Positions 51,734 through 64,000 of a stretch of DNA of 64,000 nucleotides are shown in pieces. Location of the stretch: NCBI GenBank assembly GCA_013365365.1, contig JABVXU010000216.1:25426-89425 (forward strand), given 5' to 3'. The position numbers and the translations under genes were made by a program. The notes under the pieces were generated by a model that did no database searches, was not told the DNA's origin, and saw only the letters and a list, made by a program, of their open reading frames with translations. Source of the DNA: Cruorifilaria tuberocauda. Taxonomy: Eukaryota; Nematoda; Chromadorea; Rhabditida; Onchocercidae. The stretch's first letter is position 1; each line of letters begins with the position of its first letter.

Positions 51734-51960
51734 TTTTCGAAATAGCAATTCAATTTAAGTGATAGTATGAAATGATGAAATTGAAGAATCACTTACAACT
51801 AAGATTACTTACAAAAATTACTTGCAAGAATTACTTACAAAAATTACTTACAAGATTTATTTTTCGAAATAGCAATTCAATTTAAGTGATAGTATGAAAT
51901 GATGAAATTAAAGAATCACTTACAACTAAGATTACTTACAAAAATTACTTACAGGATTTA
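51734..51960. repeat. 127-bp tandem duplication
   Basis: TTTTCGAAATAGCAATTCAA begins at 51734 and 51861. The copies share ATCACTTACAACTAAGATTA further along. Confidence 0.8.
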
Positions 51961-52348
51961 TTCAAATGATAATTTAATTGTTATTACTGTTATTATTTAG
52001 TTACAAAATCATTTAACTGAAAGTTGATAATATCAATAATAATGATTATTATCATTATTATTTAATTATATGGTTATATGATCATTTTTATTGATTATGT
52101 TTATATGATTATGTAATCATTTTTGCTACAAGTTGTTAATTTTCAAATGTTCAAATTTTTTTGTCAGTTTCTATCAATAATTTTTCATTCAGTCACTCTC
52201 ATTTCTATAATTTAATAATCACTATCATCATCATCATAATCATAATTCCCGATCTTTGCAATCGTCATTGAGGGAGAAACAAGGCAGTATTTTATTTTGC
52301 ACTCATGTTTTCCTCTCTTTCATTTTGGAATAATAAATGATTTGTTAT

Positions 52349-52554
52349 CAGTTAAGATAACCTTGAACTAATGCCACCCATTTCCTACTTCAATCATCAA
52401 CAACCTGAAATGGTCGCATTTAAACGACACTTTTCATTTCTTATGAATCTCCAGCTGCTAGATAAGGTCATCGCATCTGTTACTAACTGTCAATACAATA
52501 ATGAATACTTTAGAAGATATAAATCCAATTATTCACTTCTATCGCCTAAATTCA
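52349..52554 (+). other. Coding-like island (possible exon)
   Basis: A frame beginning MPPISYFNHQQPEMVAFKRH runs through NCQYNNEYFRRYKSNY to a possible donor at TTCAG|GTTTTG (52554-52555). Base composition is closer to that of the confirmed exons here than to intergenic DNA. A possible acceptor (GTTAAG) precedes it. Its phase does not match the island at 48.5 kb, and no domain is recognised. Confidence 0.25.
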
Positions 52555-52619
52555 GGTTTTGGGATATTAGTGAATGAGAAAATTTCCATCCCTGTCTGAA
52601 AATTACAAACGATTTACTT

Positions 52620-53080
52620 TCATTTCTATTTCACCTAGAAAACAATTCAAATTGGAAATGATAATACAATTGAGAAATTTAAATGATAAGTGATTAATTC
52701 CCGTTTCCTTGCAATCATGAAATAATTCTGATTAGAACTTATAATTTAACTAATAAATTCAAATTATAAATGATTAGTTCCCATTTCTATTCCAATTGGA
52801 AAACAATTCAAATTGGAAATGATAATTTAATTAATAAATTCAAATTATAAATGATTAATTTCTATTTTTATTTCAATTAGAAAACAATTAAAATTGGAAA
52901 TGAAAATACGCGTGAGAAATTAAAATGATAAATGATTAATTCCTATTTCTATTCCAATTGGAAAACAATTCAAATTGGAAATGATAAATGATAAATCATA
53001 AATTTTCATTCCTATTCCAGTTAGAAAATAATTCAAATTGGAAATGATAAAATTCCATTTCTATTCCAATTTTAAGTGAT
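52620..53080. repeat. Degenerate repeats (CAATTGGAAAACAATTCAAATTGGAAATGATAA)
   Basis: The phrase and its truncated forms recur five or six times at irregular spacing. Each contains the inverted pair CCAATT/AATTGG. Confidence 0.65.
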
Positions 53081-56000
53081 AATATTTGCAATACGACTGT
53101 TAATTGTTATCTTCCACTGTTTTTTTGTTTTCAAGTACAAAATATGATTCAATTTAATTTCTGAATTTATAAATTCATTAACATTAGCTTCATCTTTTTC
53201 CTGTTATTGTTTTAAAACAAAATTTAGTTAGAGTAATTCCGCATTGATTATTACGTAATTAGCGCAAAATGCATCATCGAAGAAAGAAATCATTTATCAC
53301 CAAAATAATTTTCCTTTTTTTTTACGACCGCTAATAAATTTTTCTTCATCCATTTATTTCCTAAATTACTGTACTAAATTACAGTATATTGATGCTTATC
53401 AGTGATACAGTAAATTGATATTTATCACTGATTTTTCACCTCACTTATTACTTATCGTAACATTCATTACATTACTAGTTTAACATCAAAAATAAATGTT
53501 TACATTTATATTCACAGCTATTTATATACCTTAGCGCAAATGTCCTACCAAATAAGTCATCCAATAACTTATGGCTAATTCTTTTTCTTGTTTATGTAAA
53601 CAAACTTTCTCGATCAATTTATAATGTTGACATTATTAGAAAATGTGTTGGAAGAAGATAAACAATAAAAGTTTTCTTTTTTTTTTGCAAATTAATTTTT
53701 TCTTATTTTTAAGATTAATTAATTGTTAAAGTTCAATTTGAAATTAATTGTTAATTTTACAATTAATTAATTGTTAAAGTATCTAAAATAAATTGTTAAA
53801 GCATTTTAGAATTGCTATTTACAGCAATATGTATGCTTGATAAGTGGTAAGGTAATTGAAGAGTGACAAAAATTAAATTACATTTGAATCGATAAGTTGA
53901 TAAACTGATAAACTGATAAACTGAAATGAACTTTTGCCAAATTTAATTTGAAGAAAAATTTTAAGTAGAATTTCAATAATTTCAATTGATATTTTTAGTG
54001 ACAAAATATTTCATCATCTTTACTTTCTATTGTGCCAAGATGAAATGCATAAATTAAATTTACTAAAGAATAAACTGATTTTATTAACGCTTTTCTTTTC
54101 TTATTCTCCTACTTACATTTCTGAAATTTCATCAATTTTTGAATTATTCCATTTTCAGATATTTATTTTATCAATAATTTTCATCATTTTATCAATCAAT
54201 AAAAGGAAGTTGAATGAATGAATGAATTATTAGTTTTGTGAAAATTTTTGTTAATTAATTTTTTGGTTTATTGATCGATTCATTTTATTGATTTATTGAT
54301 TTTTTCTTTATTTGTTTAATCTTATATTTTCTCATAATTTATATAATTTTTTATAAATTTAAGATTTTTTTTACAATTTTCAAAATTGATTTTTTTTCAT
54401 AATTATATTGATTTGATTGAAAAAATCATCCGCATGGAATTTTTTTTGTACTTGAATTTTCTGTCATGAAGTCATAAAATCACTATTTATCATATATATA
54501 AATTAGTACAATAGAAATTTTTTTTTTTTGTAATTTAAGAATCTTTTTTTTTTATAATTCTTTTCTGTAACTGTTATAGCGATATTTTGTGTGTGTGTTT
54601 TTTTTATAATCGAATTTAATTTATTCAATTCCGATATAATCGTTATTCATTAGAAAAATATTTGCGTTATAAAAAGTGTTCCAATCATGTTTTATAATCT
54701 TTATTTTATAGTGATTTTTCATTTGTTTTCTTTTTCTGTAGTGATTTTTTTCTACATTTCAATCAAATGTAACTTTTAATTTCCTTCTTTGTACACAATG
54801 ATAACATTTAGTTATTATTCAAATTATTATTCGTTATAATGATTTTGTTTTTATAATATTAAATATCGTAATGCTTAGCAAATTTCTGGAATCACTTCTA
54901 GCTATTTTAAATTAAAGTGATTTCAATTTTTAAATTAAAGCGATTTCAAATTTATATTTTGTAGCATTTTAAAACTAATAGGGAAAATTAGCATTTTACC
55001 CTATTCAAAACAATAATGCTTAAGTGATATTTGAAAAAGAAAAAATGTTAAAAATTAACAACTAATACCTTTGTTTGCCCTTGACCTCTGCCCTTTTCCC
55101 TGCTAATCGATGAGCTTCATTTTTCTACAGGGTATTATTTAACTTTATATGAATGAATATTACTTGCAAATCGTAATCATAAATCTTAATCGTAAATTTT
55201 AAAAGCGTAAAAACGTAAATTCTTCATAAGTTACTATTTGAAATGATTAATTTGATCAACTTTAAGTGATATGATAAGAAAATTTTCCTTTTTCTATCAG
55301 TAGAATGAAAATATTCAAGTATTACTTTTTTTCCATTACTGTTTCAACTTCATTTCATTTCACTTATTTTATTCAATTCCATCGTACTGTAAAAAAATTC
55401 AATCAACGTAAGTGCTCTAAAAATGGACGGGAAAATGAAAATATCCGTAATATTCGATTCCCATGCTATCCGGTTTGAAATACTACTCGATTTTTCCGGT
55501 CTCATGCTCAATTGAACAGAGAGAAATTATATGAGTTTCCAGATCGACAATAATTAAACTCGATAAGTTTGTTACTATAATATGGCGCAAAACGGAAAGC
55601 ATTTCTACAACTTCGTATTGATTATGAAATTAAGTTTAGCTTCAGCACCTGAGAAATTAATTAAATGGAAATGGAAAAAGCTGGGAAAAACGAAGTGAAA
55701 ATGCCCTAAGGCTTCACTCATATCACAATTTCCATTTAATTTTATAAATGTACTAAAGCTTCTAAAGCTAAAGCAAATTGAAATATTTTCCTTTCAATAT
55801 ACTTTTTAGTGTATTATTTAATTTCGATTATTCATTTCCATTATTATTTTATTAATTTAAATTCGATTATTCATTTCCATCACTATTTCTGTTTTATATG
55901 TGAATAAATTATATTATATTTCTTATTTGCTAAGAAATAAAAAACTGTGTGCATGTCACTAATTAATTAACTAAAATTTTTAATTAAAATAAAATCAAAA

Positions 56001-56449
56001 ATTGGATTACTTTTTAAATTACTTATTCATTTCCAATATTTACATATTTATTTCCTCACTTTATGTATTCTTTCGTTTCAATGTGTACGAAAATTGATAA
56101 GCAATTTTAAAGGTGTGGAAAGGATAATTTAGCTTTCTTTCACCTTTCACCTTTCACCTTTCAATTTATCTTCCGTAGTTCCGGCTTCTTCTCACTCTTC
56201 CTCGATCTCAGTTGTTAGCCATGCGCAACAAAGGATGGATATAATTCATTGAATCAATCACGTCTAATCTAATCTGTCAAATATCATTTAATGAATATGA
56301 TATTCTCTGTTAATCCTGTCATTCATTTCCTGTTTTCCGGTTCCGGTAAGTAAATAATATATCGAAATTTACCTTTCATTTTACAATAGTTCAATTCATT
56401 TAGTATTTTCATCCATTTTTTTTCACTGTCGAAACATTATTGCGAATAT

Positions 56450-56716
56450 TAATTAAACTAATACTTAATATTAAATTAATACTTATCACTTACATTGGTA
56501 AACTTTACTTATATAAGAATTACTTATATTATTAAATACTAACTAAATTAATACTTAATATTAAATTAACTTTTATTACTTACATTGGTAAACTTTACTT
56601 ATATAACAATTGCTTACATTATTAAATACTAATTGAATTAATACTTAATATTAAATTAACTTTTATTACTTATATTGGTAAACTTTACTTATATAACAAT
56701 TACTTACATTATTAAA
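56450..56716. repeat. 90-bp tandem array, three copies
   Basis: ATACTTAATATTAAATTAA begins at 56461, 56551 and 56641, exactly 90 bp apart. The shared phrase TTGGTAAACTTTACTTATAT lies in each unit. Confidence 0.85.
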
Positions 56717-57015
56717 ATATCTTTTGAGAGTTCTATCAATTATAATCATTAAATGTTTGATATTTTTGAAACAATTTTATAGCATTTAAATAAATTGTTG
56801 AAAATAAAGAAAAGAAATGAAACGATTAATTTCGTTTATTTAAGCCTAAAATACAATTGTTAAAAAATGAAATCAAAAGTTAAACGCTCTTTTTTTTTTC
56901 TCTAATGCTATCGTAATTCATTCATTTGATTTTGCTACTTTTTCTTTACTATCTTTTTTATTTGCTATATAATTTATACGATTATGGTAAGTTTGATAAG
57001 TTTGATAAATGAAAT

Positions 57016-57420
57016 GATAAGCGTTGATAAATTAGAAAACTTCAATATCACAATGAAATGAATATCTTCATTTTAACAGAAATTAAATGATTAATAGTGG
57101 GTGATTTGAAATTTCAATTGATCAATATCACTGATAAGGATAGTTTAGATATTTAGTTATGGAATAATTAAAAAGTGGAAATTTTAGAAAATATTTAATT
57201 CATGTACTATCTATCGGATCGATCAGAATTGATTGGGCTGAATGATAAGCGTTGATAAATTAGAAAACTTCAATATTACGATGAAATGAATATCTTCATT
57301 TTGATTTCAAATTTCAATTGATCAATATCACTGATAAGGATAGTTTAGATATTTAGTTTTGAAATAATTAAAAGCAAAAGTGGAAATTTTAGAAAATATT
57401 TAATTCATGTGCCATCGCAT
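57016..57420. repeat. 228-bp direct duplication
   Basis: GATAAGCGTTGATAAATTAG starts at 57016 and 57244. The copies continue to share AATTTCAATTGATCAATATC and the downstream ATTTAGTT segment. Confidence 0.75.
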
Positions 57421-57529
57421 CGATCATAATTGATTGGTGCAAGAAAAAAAAAAGTAATCGTTGCAGAATCTGATTGAATCAATAAAATAACAGTAAATAA
57501 TTTTTGTGAGAAAATTAAATATTTCAAAA

Positions 57530-57715
57530 TAATAATTTAAAATAATGATAACTTTTAATGATAGCTTTATAAATGATTTAAAATAATGATACGCTATGAT
57601 AACTTTATAGATGATTTAAACTAATTACAACTCTTAATGATAACTTTATACATCATTTAAAATAATGACAACTTTTAATGATAACTTCATAAATGATCTA
57701 AAGTAATGATAACTT
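57530..57715. repeat. Tandem array of about 42-bp units
   Basis: AATAATGATAACTTTTAATG followed by ATAACTTTATAAATGATTTA recurs about four times. Confidence 0.7.
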
Positions 57716-58024
57716 TATTGCATTTACTTGGAAAAAAAAAAAGCTAATTAAATTCAAATAATATCAATTAAACAAATTGAACATTGTTTTTTTTCTTGCC
57801 GCCTTTAATCGATTTTATTTTTTTTTAAAAGAAAAATTTAATTTCAAAAAAAGGAAACTTGAAATTTCCTTTGGCGGAATAAATGAAAGTATAATGGAAA
57901 AAAAAAGGAATTGGAAAGAGGCAATATTGTTCGTCTTTTCCATTCTTCTTGTTTGGTTGTCATTTTATTGTCACATCGTTTGAATCTTACATTCTTCCAT
58001 GTTACCGATGTTATCTTGTAACCT

Positions 58025-58720
58025 TGTAACTCTATCATTTGATCACTCGATCATTCTATCACTTCCATTCATCCATTACATGATTGAGGGAATTAGTCGT
58101 ATCTAATCAACCGATCAATCCTTAAAATTTAGGAAGTTAATGAAAAAAGGTCTCTTTTTTGCAACTCTATCAATCGATTACTCGATCACTCCATTACTTC
58201 TATTCATCGATAACATGATTGAGAGAATTAGTCGTATCTAATCAACCGATTAATCCTTAATTTTAGGAAGCTAATGAAAAAAGGTCTCTTTTTTGCAATT
58301 CTATCAATCGATTACTCGATCACTCCATTACTTCTATTCATCGATAACATGATTGAGGGAATTAATCGTATCTAATCAACCGATCAATCCTTAAAATTTA
58401 GCAAGTTGGGAAAAAAGTATTAATTTTTTGTAACACTATCACATCACTTTGTCACAATCGGATCATCTATTCATCCTACTAATCCTTTAATCTTAAGAAG
58501 CTAGCAAAAAAAGTTTTTTTTTTTGTAACTCTATCATTCAATCACTCTGTCAGAATCGTATCATCGATTCATCTAATCAATCCTTTTAATCTTAAGAAGG
58601 TAACAAAAAAATTATCATTCGATCGCTTGATCACTCGATCATCTATCGTTTGCAATTATCGATTAGACGAATTAAAGAATTATTCGTATCTATTCATTTG
58701 ATCAATCCTTTAGTCCTAGA
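58025..58720. repeat. Minisatellite of about 135-bp units
   Basis: GATTGAGGGAATTAGTCGTA recurs with period 133-136 bp (58082, 58218, 58351). Each unit also has ATCGATTACTCGATCACTCC and ATCAACCGATCAATCCTTAA. More degenerate copies follow to about 58720. Confidence 0.8.
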
Positions 58721-60359
58721 AAATCAAAAACAAAAAATAGCGTTTTTTATCTAACAGAATTTAATCTTTTTTTGATTTCAGTCCATTTTCGGTCCATACT
58801 TAATCATTTTACTTTTTCGAATCTATTCATGTACTTTATAAATTAAACTAAAGTATAATTGTTTTGTCATGATATAATTGATTTTATCATGCATCCAAAA
58901 TTATAGTGAATAATTTTATTCTATTGGAAAATTAAAACTAAGTTTTTACTTATCACTAAATGATTTTGAAATTTTTGACTTCTAATTTACATTATGAGAA
59001 GTATTTATTCCAAGGAAATATCAAGATCTAAATTGAGTTTGAAATGAGATGTTGCATAATTCATGTTAGCTTACTCTTAAGCTAAATCTATTAGTCTGTA
59101 TATCTTAAAATTATAATACAAAATGTGAATTTAAATTTGATAAAGATATTTTATAAATTATAAAATTAATTTTTCCCTCTATTAACTTGTCACATTATGT
59201 AAATTTCAAAAAAGTATTTATTGAAATCATTTCAACATAAAAAATATATCACTAGTAGTAAAGGTAATATATATTAAGTATTTTGTTATCATATTCACTT
59301 CCTTATCACTTACTAACTTTACTGATAATACTTAATATTGGTTATTATGTTTATTTCCTTATCACTTACTATTTTTACTGATAATATTAAATGTGATACG
59401 ATAGAATACGTGAACTAATCTTGAAAGCGATCAATTCTAAAGAATTGATCTGATTTTTACTTTGAAATATTATCATCTAACTATTCCATGCATTGGTCTA
59501 TTTCATTTTTATAATTCTTAAAATTAAACATAAAAAATTAAGATTATAAATTATAAATTACTAAATTATAAATTTGTTAAATATTCGTACTAAATTATAA
59601 ATTTTGCTAAATATTCGTAATAATAATTCATGATTTTCTAACTCTTCCGAATTTTAAACTGATATTAAATATTGCATAAGTATTTGCAAATATTTCAAAT
59701 ACCCTAAAAATCATTATTAAATAATGAGATGAATCAATTTATCCAATATCTATACGTCTCAAATCTCTTACTCTATCACAAACACATATATACAATTCGA
59801 GAATATTAAAATACTCGAGTAAAGAAATCATGATAAAATCACGATAATGATAATTATCATTATTTTTCCAAATCAGCTTCTTCCACATCTCCAATATTAA
59901 ATATCAAAATATCTATGCTTAACTTATCTTCTCTCTTAAAGTTTTACTCAAAGACAGTTTCTTAGACTTAATATCACACTTATTTATTTACCTCTACGCC
60001 TCTTTCCGTCAACACATTTCATTCTTTTGATTGATTCCTCTCTCTCTTCCATCCTCTATTCCCTCTTCCGCTCCTTACCTTCCCTTTTCTTCTTTCCTTT
60101 TTTTGCTCCCTTTTCATTCCCCTCTTTCACTCAGTAAGTAAATTTTACCAATGCTTAAAAGCTAAAAGCTTTCAACGAAAAGAATCATTTTGAAATAGTC
60201 ACTGAAATTACTAATGAATTCACTTACTATTGCTTGTTGAAATTATTCAACTTTCCTTTCTGTACAAATTAACTTATGATAGAAATTAGTTATCTATCAT
60301 TTCTATTTGAATATTTCGTTTCAATTTAACTTTTTGTTTTAAATTAAATTAAAATTAAA

Positions 60360-60560
60360 ATTATATCTGATACGGTTGATAATATCACTGCCCAACTAGT
60401 TTATTTTATATCTGATACGGTTGATAATTGTTCAAATTTTTTCACTTTGATTGATAAGTGATACGGTTGATACTATCACTGTTTAAAGTTTTTTATTTTA
60501 TATATAATACAGTTGATAATACCATTGTTTGACGTTTTTTTTTTATTTTATATCTGATAT
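60360..60560. repeat. Degenerate repeat (ATATCTGATACGGTTGATAA)
   Basis: The phrase recurs four to five times, separated by 40-70 bp and followed by TATCACTG. Confidence 0.65.
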
Positions 60561-62369
60561 GATCGATAATATCAATTCTAATTGATTTTAATTTCCATAT
60601 TAATATAATATTATCTATTATTTTTTTTTAAAGAAACTATTTAAAGTATTATTATTACTTAAGATACTGTTTAAAATTTTGTTACTTGAAGTTTAGAAAT
60701 ATATTTGGATTTTTCTATTATCAAATAAGTAATGTAAATTCATTTGTGTTAAATAATAGTTAAAATTTTAAATCTCAAACATCAAATCATGTAAACTAAA
60801 TGATAGAGTTAAAATTTATAAAATTATTACAATTATTCGTTGTTGTTTTCAGAGATTTAACCGAAGGTAAAAGAAAGACTTTGATCCTTATTTTTGCATC
60901 TAAATTTAGGTTAGCAGTAAATTTTAGTAACAGTTGATAAAATTTCAAAACTTTTCGAATTAGTATGAATCGAAAAATTTTTACTGTTATCGGTACGGTA
61001 TTCGTGATATGCCAACTTGAAAATTTGAAAAATAACAATTTTATTTTTATCATGATTAATACACCCTACTTTTCTATAAAATAAAAACTAGTTGAAATTT
61101 TTAATTTATCTCGATTATCAACATCTTCAGCACTTCTTATCTTTTCCTTTTATTTGCCATTTTCTAGCATTTCGGAATTATTGTTAACTTTATCCTTCAA
61201 CAGTAACTGCATATTAATTATTTAAAAATTAATTCAATTTTAGTCACGAAATAATAAAATAAAATGCATAATAAACTTCGTTCATTCATTCATTAACAGG
61301 ACATACGGTACCAATAGGGGCAATCTGCTACGGTATTAATATTACCGTACCATACATATTTCTTATCAAATATTTTCTATTTTATCCTTCAAAACTGAAA
61401 AATGTGTTGAATTAAAAGAGATAAATGAAATATAAGGATGATTGTATAGTAAACTTTATAGTTTAGATTTAAATTTATAATTTATACTTTAATAGTTTAT
61501 TAAAACTTTTAATGCTTTAATAAGTCAGAAATAAATTTAAAATTATATATTATTTCGTACATATATATGTATATAACTTTAGTAGACAGATTAGTTGAAA
61601 TTAGCAAAACTATTTTATTTCAGATTAATATCTTTTAATAAATTACTTTAAAGTATAAGTTTAAATTTGAAACAAGCTTTTCATATAACTATCGAATTTA
61701 ATCATAATAATTCAACAACAATTTTTTCATTTTAAGTTTTTTTTCCCTCATTTTCTTTCTAAAATTTGTTTTGGAGATTTCTCATGAATAGAAGTTCTAA
61801 GTTTTCAAAAAAAAAAAAAAAACGAAAAAAAGCATTGCTTACTTCCTTTTCATCATTAAGCTAATTGTTCATATACAATTAGAATGAAAAGCTATCTGAT
61901 TGAATGATTTTTTTTCTTCCAAAATTTCCAATACTAATCAAAGCATTTGATATCACATGCATTTCATGAAATATTTTTTTTTTTAAATTTTTAAATTCTA
62001 TTTGGAGTAAAAATGGATTTCATCCATTTCAGAAATGGAATATTTATCGATTAAAAATTTTTTACTTTCAATTTTCCAAAGAATTGTTTGATTGAAAATG
62101 CAATAATACGAGTTGTAATTTAAATGAGAGAAAATGATTGATAAGTGAAATTCATTATCGATTTTCCATTTCTAATTTACTCTTTCATTGCTGTCATTGA
62201 CGAAAAAAAATTTGTAAAATGTTTCTTAGCAATGTGGAAATTAATGTTTGAATTGTTATCAAGTAGCTAATTAAAGGAAAGATTTAAATTTATATCTTTC
62301 TATAATGGAAATTAAGTTTTTCCATTGAAATACTTTGTAAATTAGTACGAAAATATGATAACTAAAAGT

Positions 62370-62790
62370 AATCACTATATCATTATCATATCATTATACG
62401 TTTAATTTTAACAATGAATATTGAAGGTAAAGGAATGATTATATCATTATCATATCATTATATGTTTAGTTTGCAATAAATGTAGTAACTAAAAGTAATA
62501 ATTATATCATTATCATATCAGTATAAGTTTAATTTTAACGATTAATATGATAAACAAAGGTAAAGTAATCATTATATCATTATCACATCACTATATGTTA
62601 ATTTTTCAATAAACATGATAACTAAAAGTAATAATTATAGCATTATCATATCACTATACGTTTAATTTTAACGATGAATATTGAAGGTAAAGTAATCATT
62701 ATATCATTATCATATCATTACATGTTTAACTTTTCAATAAATATGATAACTAAAAATAAAGTAATAATTATTATCATATCATTACACGTT
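62370..62790. repeat. Minisatellite of about 58-60 bp or doubled units
   Basis: ATTATATCATTATCATATCA followed by TTATACGTTTAATTTTAACAATGAATAT recurs about seven times, with two alternating subtypes (a TTGAAGGTAAAG type and an ACTAAAAGTAAT type). Confidence 0.8.
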
Positions 62791-63946
62791 ACATTTTTCA
62801 ACAAACGGGAAAATTTTGAAAATTTAAATTGTATTTAAAACGAATTCGTGTTATCGATAAAAGTAAAATATTTAATGGAATATCGTAGATTTCATAAATA
62901 ATAATTCACCTTTGAATAATTGACAACATTTCGTTTAAGTAATAACCGAATGATAAATATGGAAAATTACTAAATTTGATGTCAGTAAATTATTTTCAAT
63001 CACATACAAAATGAAAATACCGGAAATCGATTTTTTTTTCATTGCTTGATGAAGTGATATTATTTACAAATATCGGCTGAAGTATGCAAAAAAACTATTT
63101 TACGAGTTTTCCGATATTCAGGTTAGATAATAATAATTCAGGTTAGATAAATTTTGAAAGGAGCTAAAAATTCTTTTCAAAATTAAATGAATATTTCATT
63201 TCGGATTTCTTCCGGTTTTGCAACTATTCTTTAACTTAGAAAACTTCTTTTTCATGCTTTTTCCTAAAATTAACCAGTAATGATTTAACTACAATTCATT
63301 AAAACATTTGTGCAGAATCTTTAGATATATTAACTTTATATGGAAGGGAATTAATCCTGTCTAAATTAAACAATTGTAGATTAATTTGCGCCTGAATGCA
63401 CTCGAATAAATTCAGTGGAATAAATTTATTTAAACAAATTTTAGGAGATGAAAAATATTCAGTAAATCTTGTTAATTACTGTAAATTAACTTTTTAAGAG
63501 TTTTTTAACTAATCTTTAAATTTAAATTTGTACATTACTGATTGCATAATTAATTATCGATTTTTGAAATTTTTTAAAAATTTAAATCCAAAAAGCTTTT
63601 TTTCTTTTCACAAATTCTTCTATCGATTTTTGTTTTATTTTTTAGAAGTGAAAAAAAATAGTGATTTTTTTTTGAAAATAGTGATTAATATTATTAATAA
63701 TAGCTATAATGGTAATAGCTAATTAATAATTAATGATTAATTAATGCTAAGAAAATTTTTTCGATCTTATTTCAATTTTTCTTTTTTCAAAGAGTTGAGA
63801 TGATGAAAAAATAATGAGAAAATTGATGGAAGGTTGGATTTTTTTTTCGAATGACATATTATTAGCTTGAGGAATATTATAGGATAGGAAAAGTAAGTGG
63901 AAAGAAATGAATTACTTTTACTTTCATACTTTTCCATTACTTCAAT

Positions 63947-64000
63947 TCAATTCAGTTCAATTCAATTCAATTCAATTCATTTTATTTCATTTCATTTTAT
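63947..64000. repeat. TTCAA microsatellite at the window edge
   Basis: (TTCAA)n grading into (TTTCA)n. It continues beyond the window. Confidence 0.85.

Larger units (their letters stand above)
43211..64000. other. 20.8-kb gene-poor, repeat-rich region
   Basis: No gene can be supported on either strand. The sequence is mostly AT-rich low complexity with many tandem arrays: about 46600-46780, 47441-47860, 51734-51960, 52600-53080, 56450-56716, 57016-57420, 57530-57715, 58025-58720, 60360-60560 and 62370-62790. Two short coding-like islands are listed separately. The region could be intergenic or consist of long introns of a gene leaving the window. Confidence 0.5.

Noticed and set aside
55579..55700. 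Short plus-strand frame beginning MAQNGKHFYNFVLIMK
   Set aside because: Only 38 codons with a lysine-rich end and no splice signals. Chance is the simpler explanation.
60020..60135. Long pyrimidine tract ending in CACTCAG, resembling a strong splice acceptor
   Set aside because: Stop codons follow at once in the downstream frames and no donor partner exists nearby.

Overview
The window is about three-quarters A+T. It carries intron-rich eukaryotic genes whose introns begin GT (one GC) and mostly end in a pyrimidine-rich TTTCAG or TTTTAG. The gene content points to a nematode: a transthyretin-like secreted protein (a family expanded in nematodes), an UNC-93-type membrane protein, short 5' leaders preceded by splice acceptors that look like spliced-leader sites, and small secreted proteins. 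Many introns per gene and very AT-rich, repeat-filled intergenic DNA fit a parasitic clade III (spirurid/filarial-type) species. That placement is an inference; nothing in the window identifies the species.

Six genes could be rebuilt exon by exon, with reading frame conserved across every junction. (1) 1964-10825, plus strand: a 19-exon, 1036-residue protein made almost wholly of ankyrin repeats, matching the ANKRD28/44/52 scaffold subunits of protein phosphatase 6 in length, repeat order and acidic tail. (2) 12942-15371, plus: a 165-residue secreted protein with two CCP/sushi domains. (3) 21404-23436, minus: a 178-residue transthyretin-like secreted protein. (4) 26488-27456, minus: a 108-residue secreted protein of unknown family. 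(5) 31814-37034, plus: a 471-residue UNC-93-like transporter-fold protein. (6) 37974-43210, plus: a 579-residue protein I do not recognise, with a disordered N-terminal half and a C-terminal half that contains what looks like a duplicated module.

The remainder is low-complexity DNA: microsatellites (CT, CA, TTA, TTAA), many minisatellites with 30-230 bp periods, and several palindromes. The last 20.8 kb (43211-64000) has no gene I can support. It holds two isolated coding-like islands (about 48.5 and 52.4 kb) among tandem arrays, and could be intergenic or the large introns of a gene that leaves the window.

The genes do not form an obvious pathway. Three of the six encode secreted proteins, one a membrane protein, one an intracellular scaffold, and one is unknown. 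Genes 5 and 6 are codirectional with a 0.94 kb gap. No viral, bacterial or transposase gene, CRISPR array, rRNA or convincing tRNA was seen.
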